Shown here piece by piece: positions 23,546-30,283 of a DNA stretch of 64,000 nt (position 1 is its first letter; the number at the start of each line of letters is the position of its first letter). Made by a program: the position numbers and the translations under genes. The notes below the pieces were generated by a model. The model saw nothing but the letters and a program-made list of their open reading frames with translations, searched no databases and had not been told where the DNA came from. This stretch comes from Clostridiaceae bacterium (GTDB lineage Bacteria; Bacillota; Clostridia; Lachnospirales; Lachnospiraceae): positions 20,607 through 84,606 of the forward strand of contig CAJTGF010000018.1 in the NCBI GenBank assembly GCA_910575585.1. Direction: 5' to 3'.

Positions 23546-24331
23546 TCACTCTCCGGTATAGACTTGAAGCTGATAGTTCCATTGTAGAATACCAGAAATT
23601 ACTACAAACCGTAATGAGAAATCGGGCTCCGCATGGTATTCTGTTTTCGCTATGTTCAGCAATTTTTCCAAGGTTTCCTGCCAGCTATCTTCGGTACAGT
23701 CAGCACACAAGTATATCCCGGCAGGAATATTTTTTAGTCCGTTTATTTCTGCATAACGAGTACACACAGCAAAATAACGGGCCGATGAGCTGTCTTGATA
23801 TACACCAGCCAAATCCTCAAAAGTAAATTGCTTTTTCTGTTCGTAGGAAAGACGTTGATAAAAATGGCGCTGATAACTCCACAGATCGTCCGCTGTAATT
23901 TTCTCGACCGAATCAGCCAGCATGATGATACGCTTTGGAAACTTCTTTGTAAAAATTCCCTCTGATGCCTGCCAGTTGTGGAGCTTTTTCTCATAGTCAG
24001 CTTTTGCCAGTTGAATTTTTGATTTGCTGTACCGCAACGAAGAAATTTTTTCATCGGCTTTTTGCTCTGCCTGCTCTAAAAACATAATGATTTTTTCTAA
24101 ATCGTCATATTCAAGAACCCGTTTAATTTCCTGCAAAGGCAGATCCATCTGTTGCAGGGCGTGGACTGTATTTAGCCAGATGATGTCCTCCGCAGTGTAG
24201 TACCGATATTTGGTGTGTATGTCAACTTTGCTTGGCTTGACCAGCCCTATGCGATCATAGTGGCGGAGAGTTTCGGTTGTCAAGTGTGCTTGTTCCGCCG
24301 TCTCTCCGATTGAAAAGTACTTTTTTTCCAT
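23546..24331 (-). CDS. MerR-family transcriptional activator
   Basis: 261 residues. The N-terminal winged helix reads YFSIGETAEQAHLTTETLRH then YDRIGLVKPSKVD, typical of MerR proteins. A coiled-coil dimerisation helix (about 80-125) and an effector-binding-like C-terminal domain follow. The ATG at 24,331 has GAGGGG 8 bases upstream; the longer frame to 24,406 would read across the promoter. It is divergent from the ABC transporter genes, whose promoter has the 19-bp spacer that MerR proteins untwist, so it very probably senses a drug or peptide and activates the transporter. Confidence 0.8.
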   Translation of the reverse strand: MEKKYFSIGETAEQAHLTTETLRHYDRIGLVKPSKVDIHTKYRYYTAEDIIWLNTVHALQQMDLPLQEIKRVLEYDDLEKIIMFLEQAEQKADEKISSLRYSKSKIQLAKADYEKKLHNWQASEGIFTKKFPKRIIMLADSVEKITADDLWSYQRHFYQRLSYEQKKQFTFEDLAGVYQDSSSARYFAVCTRYAEINGLKNIPAGIYLCADCTEDSWQETLEKLLNIAKTEYHAEPDFSLRFVVISGILQWNYQLQVYTGE

Positions 24332-24345
24332 GCTGATTTCCCCTC

Positions 24346-24376
24346 TTGACTTTTGTGTTACACAAAGGTTTATACT
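24346..24376 (+). promoter_or_regulatory. MerR-type promoter of the ABC transporter operon
   Basis: The -35 TTGACT (24,346-24,351) and -10 TATACT (24,371-24,376) are separated by 19 bp instead of 17. The spacer contains the dyad TTTGTG-TTA-CACAAA (24,352-24,366). The over-long spacer with a central operator is the hallmark of MerR-activated promoters. Confidence 0.8.
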
Positions 24377-24443
24377 ATTATAACACCGGAGGGACTCTGT
24401 ATGCAAGTATTTGATTTTCTGGTGTAGTTAGGAGGAAATTGGC

Positions 24444-25295
24444 ATGATAGAAATGAAAAATGTCTCAAAACAATATGGGCAGTCATCTGTATTGAATAAA
24501 ATTGATTTAACGGTAGACGAACCCGGTATCTACTGCCTTTTAGGACGAAATGGTGCGGGCAAAACAACCTTTTTGAAGTCGGTTGCTGGCTACCAGAATG
24601 TCACCAGCGGTCAAATAAAAGTAGACGGAAAGGCTATCTCAACCGCAACGCTGGATACTGGGGTCAGTTACATTGAAAACTTTGCCAAACATTTCAATTT
24701 GCCTATTTGGAAGTTGCTACGGATTGCGTCTGAGGTAAATGCAGAATATGACTATCCTTTTGCCACAGAAATGATGGAGCGGTTTGAGCTGGACGGAAAG
24801 AAGAAATTCAACCAACTTTCCCTTGGTATGAAAACGATGGTTTCTACCATTGTTTGTTTGGCCAGCAACCGTCCAGTCGTTCTTCTGGACGAGCCGGTTT
24901 TAGGATTTGATGCGATTATGCGGGTAGAGTTTTATGAAATGCTCGCGGAAAGTTTTCAACGGCATCCACGAATTATTATAGTATCTACTCACATTATTGA
25001 AGAAATCGCAAAGACGATTCACAAACTGATTGTTATTGATAAGGGGCGGATTCGCTTTTTTGATACTCTGCAAGCCGTGGAAGAAAAGGCGTTCAGTATC
25101 AGTGGATTAAAGAAAGATGTGGACGCGGCAACTGCCAATTTGAATGTGATTGGGCAGGATACCGTGGGCGGACTTGTAACCAGCTATATTTTTGACTACC
25201 CACCAAAGCAGGAGGCATCTTTAGAGATTACCCCTCTTTCTCTCCAAGACTTTTTTGTTCAGATGGTGGGGCATAAGGGAGGTATAAAGGTATGA
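24444..25295 (+). CDS. ABC transporter ATP-binding protein (cargo)
   Basis: 283 residues. Walker A is LGRNGAGKTTFLKSV (about 33-47), the signature is degenerate (NQLSLGMK instead of LSGGQ), Walker B is VVLLDEPVLGFD (about 147-158), and the H-loop is VSTHII. It resembles BcrA/YtrB-like exporters' ATPases. The last 90 residues form an accessory domain. GGAGGAAAT precedes the ATG. It overlaps the permease start by four bases, so the pair forms a transporter, probably exporting or protecting against an antimicrobial peptide or drug sensed by the MerR protein. Confidence 0.85.
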   Translation: MIEMKNVSKQYGQSSVLNKIDLTVDEPGIYCLLGRNGAGKTTFLKSVAGYQNVTSGQIKVDGKAISTATLDTGVSYIENFAKHFNLPIWKLLRIASEVNAEYDYPFATEMMERFELDGKKKFNQLSLGMKTMVSTIVCLASNRPVVLLDEPVLGFDAIMRVEFYEMLAESFQRHPRIIIVSTHIIEEIAKTIHKLIVIDKGRIRFFDTLQAVEEKAFSISGLKKDVDAATANLNVIGQDTVGGLVTSYIFDYPPKQEASLEITPLSLQDFFVQMVGHKGGIKV

Positions 25296-25945
25296 AAGCA
25301 ACATTATCCATTGTAAAGCGGTTGCTTGCCAGCAATAAAATCAGCTTTATTGTTACAGCAGTGGTGGTTCTTTGCGCCACGACATCCGGCGACTCCGCCG
25401 TTGCTTTAAGTAACGGAAATTACACTTGGCTTTTGGCTGTACTGACACCATTTTTCTTTGTGTTTTATGATTTCAAAAAACTGATTCACTTGGGAGCCAG
25501 TAAAAAGGATTTTTATTTTGGTGCATTGGTCAGTTATGTGGGTCTTGCCTTTTTGGTTTCTCTGCTCAACACGGGGATTCACCTTTTGATTGACCCCCTC
25601 AACCATACGCAGACCGTGATTAACTTAATGGCCGTATGCGGTTGGATGGAAAACAATGTATTTTTTGCTTTTGTTCAGCAAGCTGTGTTTCTGCTTCTGA
25701 GTATGGTGTTTCTCCATGTTCTGCTGTCCATGCAACCCCATTGGTACGGCTGGCTCACAGATATTATTCTGGTTGCCATCATCTGTATTTTTACACCCAT
25801 CGCCCCGTTGCGTGGGCTTTTAGCTGGATTTTTCAAAGTGATTATGTTCAATCCCAATGCACTGGCCCATATCAGTATCTGTATTGGAGTGAGTGCCGCT
25901 CTGAGCGCCGTTGGCTTGACTGTTTTGAAACAGAAAACACTGTAA
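25292..25945 (+). CDS. ABC transporter permease (cargo)
   Basis: 217 residues with about six hydrophobic segments (near 15-35, 45-60, 78-100, 115-142, 150-172 and 188-208), an ABC-2-like permease without recognisable extra domains. Its ATG overlaps the ATPase stop region (ATGA), and AGGGAGG lies 5-11 bases upstream. It is the membrane partner of the preceding ATPase. The substrate is unknown; the MerR and lipoprotein neighbours suggest defence against envelope-acting compounds. Confidence 0.75.
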   Translation: MKATLSIVKRLLASNKISFIVTAVVVLCATTSGDSAVALSNGNYTWLLAVLTPFFFVFYDFKKLIHLGASKKDFYFGALVSYVGLAFLVSLLNTGIHLLIDPLNHTQTVINLMAVCGWMENNVFFAFVQQAVFLLLSMVFLHVLLSMQPHWYGWLTDIILVAIICIFTPIAPLRGLLAGFFKVIMFNPNALAHISICIGVSAALSAVGLTVLKQKTL

Positions 25946-25954
25946 GAAAGGCAA

Positions 25955-26626
25955 ATGAAAATGAAGGAAAAATTATTACTGATGTTTACGGTTTTTTTGC
26001 TGGTAGGTTCCCTCTCTGCCTGCTCTGACGAGGGGAACACCTTTGAAACGAAAACATACACACCAGAGGGGATTGTGGTAAACGGAATTGATGTTCAAGT
26101 AACCGACCGGGAAATTGTGGTCGTCCTCTCCGATGATGGTCAATTTCATATCGACTATGCGGAAAGCGCAAAAGAATTTTATGATATTTCCGTATCTGAC
26201 AACGGTATTTTGACGATGGTTTCCGAAAGCGATAAAACGTGGACGGACTACATTGGAGGAAGCAAATCTGCTGGTGCGGATAAAATCACGATCCAGATCC
26301 CCAATGCCACTCTTTCCGTTTTGACCCTCTGCACCACAAAAGAGGACATATCCCTGCCGGCGCTGACTGTAACAGAGCAACTTACTTTGTCTACCAACGG
26401 GGGAGAGATTTCCTTTGAGAATATCAGCGCCGCAAGCTCCATCACTTTGGAAAATAAAAACGGTGACATTGTTGGAGCAATCACCGGGAGCTATGATGAT
26501 TATACAATTACCTGCACAATCAAAAAGGGTAAGAGCAATTTACCGGGTGAAAAAGGCGGCGGCAACAAGACATTAACTGCAATCAATAACAACGGGGATA
26601 TTGATATAGAATTTATTAGTGAATAA
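25955..26626 (+). CDS. Lipoprotein with DUF4097-like beta repeats (cargo)
   Basis: 223 residues. MKEKLLLMFTVFLLVGSLSA followed by Cys is a lipoprotein signal with lipobox LSAC. The mature part consists of repeated short beta strands with N-G-D turns (LSTNGGEISFENISAASSIT, ENKNGDIVGAITGSY, INNNGDIDIEFISE), as in DUF4097-type putative adhesin/sensor domains. It would sit on the outer face of the membrane beside the ABC transporter. The ATG at 25,955 or 25,961 is possible. Terminators follow directly, ending the cargo operon. The LspA-like protein in the IME could in principle process it, but the two are in separate elements. Confidence 0.7.
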   Translation: MKMKEKLLLMFTVFLLVGSLSACSDEGNTFETKTYTPEGIVVNGIDVQVTDREIVVVLSDDGQFHIDYAESAKEFYDISVSDNGILTMVSESDKTWTDYIGGSKSAGADKITIQIPNATLSVLTLCTTKEDISLPALTVTEQLTLSTNGGEISFENISAASSITLENKNGDIVGAITGSYDDYTITCTIKKGKSNLPGEKGGGNKTLTAINNNGDIDIEFISE

Positions 26627-26675
26627 GCCCAAATATCTCAAAAGTCGTTGTTTTGCAGTTGAAAAATACTGATAG

Positions 26676-26719
26676 ACGGCGGTTTTGAAATATCAAATTC
26701 AAAGCCGCCGATTTCTTTT
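26676..26719 (+). terminator. Terminator of the MerR/ABC cargo operon
   Basis: GGCGGTTTTGAA (26,678-26,689) pairs with TTCAAAGCCGCC (about 26,698-26,709), one mismatch, followed by GATTTCTTTTG. It lies 50 bases after the lipoprotein stop. Confidence 0.75.
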
Positions 26720-26754
26720 GAAAAACGGAGGGTGTATTAAAGTCACCCACTTTT

Positions 26755-26800
26755 AAGGACACGGCGGTATCCGGGAGGTATCGCTGTGTCCTTTATTCTT
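26755..26800 (+). terminator. Second terminator at the cargo boundary
   Basis: AAGGACACGGCG (26,755-26,766) pairs with CGCTGTGTCCTT (26,782-26,793), one mismatch, followed by TATTCTTG. It may serve to insulate the ICE backbone from the cargo. Confidence 0.65.
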
Positions 26801-26958
26801 GCTCCGCTTCTTAACTTGTTAAAAAAAGCTTGCCTCCTCCTTGGGATCAATCCGGCCCGAAATATGCAATATACAAGTCTATAATATGCAGGTATTTTTC
26901 GTGCGCTCGCATGGCTTTATGTCGTGTGGGCGCTTTTATTTTACATCGACCTTACTTT

Positions 26959-26973
26959 GGGACAAACAGTCCC
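26959..26973. repeat. ICE-wide dyad, copy 8 (variant centre)
   Basis: GGGAC-AAACA-GTCCC with flanks ACTTT and AAGG. It is the first copy after the cargo, about 95 bases upstream of the sigma-like gene. Confidence 0.75.
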
Positions 26974-27013
26974 AAGGTGCGGACCGGCTCCCCCGGGTGT
27001 CGCTCCCCGCCGC

Positions 27014-27060
27014 CCTCCATATCGTTTCCCGGCAACCAAACCACAAAAACGATATGGAGG
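27014..27060 (+). promoter_or_regulatory. Stem-loop that buries the ribosome site of the sigma-like gene
   Basis: CCTCCATATCGTTT (27,014-27,027) is a perfect 14-bp complement of AAACGATATGGAGG (27,047-27,060), with a 19-base loop. The GGAGG at the end of the second arm is the ribosome site of the ATG at 27,069. In the mRNA the ribosome site would be fully paired, so translation should need melting of the stem by a protein, small RNA, temperature or a coupled ribosome. Confidence 0.8.
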
Positions 27061-27068
27061 TACATACA

Positions 27069-27491
27069 ATGACTATCATCAACTTGCGCGACTTTTACTA
27101 CTGGTACACCCAGGATGAATATATGGAAGTTTCTGACGATGTGGCCGAGGCTCTCCGGGCCAGTGTCCGCTATGAGGCGGCATACCAGCGGCGGCTCTCC
27201 CGCCACAAGGCGCAGTATTCGCTGGACTGCGAGGACGGCATTGAGTATTCCGCCTGCCTGCGCGAGCTCACCCCGGACGAGGTTCTGGAGCTCAAGGAGC
27301 GGTTCTGCCGTCTGTGGAACGCGCTGAACAGTCTGCCCCCGGCCCAGGGACGCCGGGTGGATGCCTGCGTCATTCTCGGCAAGAGCTTTTCCGAGGTGGC
27401 ACTGGCCGAGGGCGTTGACGAAAGCGCGGTGCGGCGGGCCGTGGAGCGCGGGCTGGAGAACATGAAAAAGTTTTTGAAAAATTCCCGCTGA
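27069..27491 (+). CDS. Sigma-70-like regulator of the ICE
   Basis: 140 residues from the ATG at 27,069. The C-terminal region reads LNSLPPAQGRRVDACVILGK then SFSEVALAEGVDESAVRRAV, a region-4 helix-turn-helix like that of sigma factors. The N-terminal half (FYYWYTQDEYMEVSDDVAEA) matches the short sigma-like proteins found near the integrase end of Tn916/Tn1549-type elements. It lacks a clear region 2, so it may act as a transcription activator rather than a complete sigma factor. Its ribosome site is sequestered in a perfect stem (27,014-27,060). The longer frame back to 26,841 runs through dyad copy 8 and is rejected. Confidence 0.75.
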   Translation: MTIINLRDFYYWYTQDEYMEVSDDVAEALRASVRYEAAYQRRLSRHKAQYSLDCEDGIEYSACLRELTPDEVLELKERFCRLWNALNSLPPAQGRRVDACVILGKSFSEVALAEGVDESAVRRAVERGLENMKKFLKNSR

Positions 27492-27539
27492 ACCAGTCCG
27501 AAAACCATCCAAAAATGTCTCGGTTAATGAGAGGAAGTT

Positions 27540-27800
27540 TTTTCTTCTCCACAACTAAATAGCGGGCGGCTCCGGGTGAACGCGGGGAGCCGGGCGGCGG
27601 GTGCGCGGTGACTTCTCCCACGGGAGAACGAGCGACCAACACCACCGCCGCGCGTGGGGAACCTGCCAGCCCCACGGCCACGATCCGCGAGGGACAAGCT
27701 GGCTGCTTGCCGCTTGGGGCCGCCGCACAAAACAAGGGAACGCCGGGCCGCTAACTGCTGTCTTTTGACGGGCCAAACATACGGGCCCGGCGTTTCCTCT
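27540..27800 (+). ncRNA. Candidate structured RNA / noncoding conserved region
   Basis: GC-rich, without credible coding, but with several strong stems: CGGCTCC/GGAGCCG (about 27,568-27,592), TTCTCCC/GGGAGAA (27,612-27,627), CGTGGGG/CCCCACG (about 27,653-27,680) and a long closing stem GGAACGCCGGGCC (about 27,739) with GGCCCGGCGTTTCC (about 27,785-27,798) that frames a 35-base loop. It lies between the sigma-like gene and DUF6870. It could be a leader RNA, an attachment/transfer site or a small RNA; no family is claimed. Confidence 0.4.
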
Positions 27801-27813
27801 TTCAAACAAGTTC

Positions 27814-27828
27814 GAGACAATTTGTCCC
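27814..27828. repeat. ICE-wide dyad, copy 9
   Basis: GAGACA-ATT-TGTCCC, one arm mismatch (G to A), flanks GTTC and AAGG. It lies about 90 bases upstream of the DUF6870 gene. Confidence 0.75.
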
Positions 27829-27846
27829 AAGGTAGGGATAGGCCAA

Positions 27847-27880
27847 AGGGCAGCACTTTTCGGAGTGCTGTCCTTTCGCG
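27847..27880 (+). terminator. Terminator-like hairpin before DUF6870
   Basis: AGGGCAGCACT pairs with AGTGCTGTCCT (one wobble), six-base loop, followed by TTCGCGTTT. It may be an attenuator rather than a full terminator. Confidence 0.5.
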
Positions 27881-27918
27881 TTTCCCCACCAACCCAAAAC
27901 GCAAAAGGAGGTTTTGCC

Positions 27919-28185
27919 GTGAAACTGACCGCACAAGAGCTGGAACAAATGAAAAGCGTGAACATCGGCGCGGTGAGCGCGGATGCGCTGGCTGACGTGA
28001 GCGGTATGGCCTTTGACCGCACCCTCCCCCGGGAGGAGCGGCTGGCCCGGTTTGTGAAACGGGCCGTCAATCCGTACTGCTTTAGCGTGGGCGGCGTGGG
28101 CGTGAAAATCGAATTTGCCGAGGGCGGCCCCTCCCTGCAGGAGATGTTGACCGCCTTTCTTATCCGGCAAAAGAGCGGGCTGTAA
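27919..28185 (+). CDS. DUF6870-like small protein
   Basis: 88 residues starting at the GTG at 27,919, with AAAGGAGG 7 bases upstream. FVKRAVNPYCFSVGGVGVKI with EFAEGGPSLQEMLTAFL is the characteristic PYCF...V-x-F stretch of the DUF6870 family, short proteins that accompany ICE integrases. The N-terminus resembles the helical start of sigma-like or excisionase proteins. Role unknown, possibly regulation of excision. It is separated from the integrase by an intergenic region with dyad copy 10 and a promoter. Confidence 0.65.
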   Translation: MKLTAQELEQMKSVNIGAVSADALADVSGMAFDRTLPREERLARFVKRAVNPYCFSVGGVGVKIEFAEGGPSLQEMLTAFLIRQKSGL

Positions 28186-28211
28186 CTGCTGTTGCGGCCT
28201 GCTCTCACTTC

Positions 28212-28226
28212 GAGACAAAATGTCCC
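28212..28226. repeat. ICE-wide dyad, copy 10
   Basis: GAGACA-AAA-TGTCCC with flanks ACTTC and GAGG, 15 bases upstream of the -35 box of the integrase promoter. This placement fits an operator. Confidence 0.8.
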
Positions 28227-28241
28227 GAGGCATCGACATCC

Positions 28242-28270
28242 TTGTTGATTGCCCCGGGCAGAGGTATAAT
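28242..28270 (+). promoter_or_regulatory. Promoter of the ICE serine integrase
   Basis: TTGTTG (28,242-28,247), 17-bp spacer, TATAAT (28,265-28,270). The integrase ATG follows 31 bases after the -10 box with GGAAGGAGG just before it. Confidence 0.65.
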
Positions 28271-28301
28271 ATAAGTGTAATGTGATAGGGAAGGAGGAAC
28301 A

Positions 28302-29978
28302 ATGGCACGAGCTAAAAACAGAGGGTATCAGCAGACTTTTACCCCTACATATACAATCCGACGCTGGCGTTTGGGCGAGTACATCCGCCTTTCCAAAGAG
28401 GATTTGAAAAAGGGCAAGGACGACAGCAACAGCGTGAAAAACCAGCGTGACCTGCTGGGGGATTTCTACCAGCGGCATATGGACGAATTTGAAAGCGCGG
28501 TTGAATATGTGGACGATGGGCACACCGGAACAGATGCCAACCGTGAAAACTTCCAGCGGCTTTTGGCCGATGTGATGAGCGGGAAAATCAACTGCGTGAT
28601 TGTGAAAGACCTTTCCCGGTTCGCCCGGAATTACAGTGACGCGGGGAGTCTGATTGATAACTTGTTTGTGCAAATGGGCGTCCGCTTTATCTCCCTTGCG
28701 GAGAACGTGGACAGCTACCTGAACCCCGACAGCGTTTCAAACATTATCGTTCCGATAACTAACGTGATGAACGATAACTATTGCTATCAGACCTCAAAGA
28801 AAATCCGGCAGGTTTTTGATTACAAGCGGCGCAACGGCCAGTATATTGGCTCTTTCGCCCCCTATGGCTACATCAAAGACCCAAAGGACAAGCACCAGCT
28901 TATTGTGGATGCGGATGCGGCTGAAATCGTCAAGCGTGTGTATTCCATGCTCCTGCAAGGCTCGTCTAAAAGGGCCATCGCGTTGTACCTCAACGAACAC
29001 GGCATACCCAGCCCCACGGCTTACCGCCGTAAAAAGGGCCTGCCCGTTTCCTCGGCTGTGGCAGACGACCCCATGTGGGGAGCCCGGATGATACACGAAA
29101 TCCTCACCAACCCCATTTATACCGGGGATTTGGTGCAGGGCCGCCGCCGGGTGAAAAGCTACAAGGTACACCAGATCGAGGCTGTGCCGGAGGAAGAATG
29201 GGTGCGCGTTCCCGATACCCACGAGGCGATTATCACCCATGAAACCTTTGACAAGGTGCAGGCCCTGCTGGTACGCGATACCCGGACATCCCCCAAAGGG
29301 CGGGAGGTTCACTTGTTCAGCGGTTTTCTGAAATGTGCGGATTGCGGGAAATCCATCACCCGCAGCCAGAGCGGGAAAAATGTATATTACGCCTGCTCCA
29401 CTTACAAGAACCGCTCCCGGACGGCCTGCTCCATGCACTCTATCAAGCACAACCGTTTAGAGGCCGCCGTTCTGTTCGCTATCCAGTATCAAGTGAACAC
29501 CGCCGTTTCCTACTCGGAATTGATTGCCCGTATCAATTCGGCCCCGCTGAAAAAAAGTCAATCCCACCGCCTTAACGACCAGATAGCCGCAAAGGAAAAG
29601 GAATTGACGAAAATCACCCGCTATAAGCAGTCACTGTATCAAGACTGGAAAGACGGGGAAATCTCCCAGCAGGAATACCGGGATATGAAAGCCGATTATG
29701 AACGGCAGGCCGCCGAGCTTGCGGATGTGCTGGCCCGGCTGAACGCGGAACGGGCGGAGCTCTTGAATGGCGTTGACAAGGAACACCCCGCGCTGGTAGC
29801 TTTTGCAAAGTATCAAAGCATTGAAACGCTCACCCGTGAAATCCTCACGGACTTGGTAGACCATATCAAGGTTTACGAAAACGGCAATATAAGCGTTCAT
29901 TTCAAATTCGCGGACGAGTTCCGCAAGATTGCCGAGTACATTGAAATCAACACCACTGACACCGCCGAGGCGGGCTGA
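28302..29978 (+). CDS. Large serine recombinase, ICE integrase
   Basis: 558 residues. The resolvase domain has GEYIRLSKEDLKKGKDDSNS (Ser nucleophile at about residue 33) and KDLSRFARNY. A recombinase domain (about 185-300), a zinc ribbon CADCGKSITRSQSGKNVYYA with C...AC (about 347-375), a coiled coil (about 420-490) and a DUF4368-like tail (VYENGNISVHFKFADEFRKI) follow. It inserts and excises the ICE. It belongs to the same superfamily as, but is clearly distinct from, the IME recombinase at 9,525. It is the last gene of the element; GC drops right after it. Confidence 0.9.
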   Translation: MARAKNRGYQQTFTPTYTIRRWRLGEYIRLSKEDLKKGKDDSNSVKNQRDLLGDFYQRHMDEFESAVEYVDDGHTGTDANRENFQRLLADVMSGKINCVIVKDLSRFARNYSDAGSLIDNLFVQMGVRFISLAENVDSYLNPDSVSNIIVPITNVMNDNYCYQTSKKIRQVFDYKRRNGQYIGSFAPYGYIKDPKDKHQLIVDADAAEIVKRVYSMLLQGSSKRAIALYLNEHGIPSPTAYRRKKGLPVSSAVADDPMWGARMIHEILTNPIYTGDLVQGRRRVKSYKVHQIEAVPEEEWVRVPDTHEAIITHETFDKVQALLVRDTRTSPKGREVHLFSGFLKCADCGKSITRSQSGKNVYYACSTYKNRSRTACSMHSIKHNRLEAAVLFAIQYQVNTAVSYSELIARINSAPLKKSQSHRLNDQIAAKEKELTKITRYKQSLYQDWKDGEISQQEYRDMKADYERQAAELADVLARLNAERAELLNGVDKEHPALVAFAKYQSIETLTREILTDLVDHIKVYENGNISVHFKFADEFRKIAEYIEINTTDTAEAG

Positions 29979-30283
29979 CCCCCGCCAAAGCAAAAAACCT
30001 TTTGACAGTGTGTTTTCCTAATAGGAGCTAATCATATGGAAATAAACTAACATTCCAGAAGACTTTGGTTACTACAACTAATCAATAAGGAATTACTTCG
30101 ATAATGGGAGAAATGATAGACAGACGAAAAACAAATCAAGACCATTTTGCCCTATGCAGGCTATGTCCATAGAATTTCACAACTCTGTTAATCCAAAAGC
30201 ATTCTGATAAAAATAAAACCCAATCGGGAATAAATCAAAGGAAACCGAATAGGATAGATAATAATATTCGGAGCCATATCTCT
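29979..30283. other. ICE right end and junction with the chromosome, no gene
   Basis: About 305 bp. The first 20 bases remain GC-rich, then the sequence is AT-rich without an open frame. The ICE right attachment site must lie here, most probably within 29,985-30,060, but no defined core could be recognised without the left end. GGAG at about 30,270 is the ribosome site of the next gene. Confidence 0.4.

Larger units (their letters stand above)
11281..30000 (+). mobile_element. Integrative conjugative element (ICE), Tn1549/CD1108-like, right portion
   Basis: Gene order Maff2, VirB6/TrbL, SpoVG-domain, methyltransferases, PrgI, VirB4, NlpC/P60, DUF4315, DUF4366, Cys-rich VLP, MobC, relaxase, cargo, sigma-like, DUF6870, large serine integrase is that of large clostridial ICEs. 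The coupling protein and other left genes are not in the window, separated by the nested IME. GC is higher than in the chromosome, except for the 23.1-26.8 kb cargo. The right end is inferred at about 29,990-30,030, where GC falls sharply after the integrase gene; exact attachment sequences could not be defined. Confidence 0.8.
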
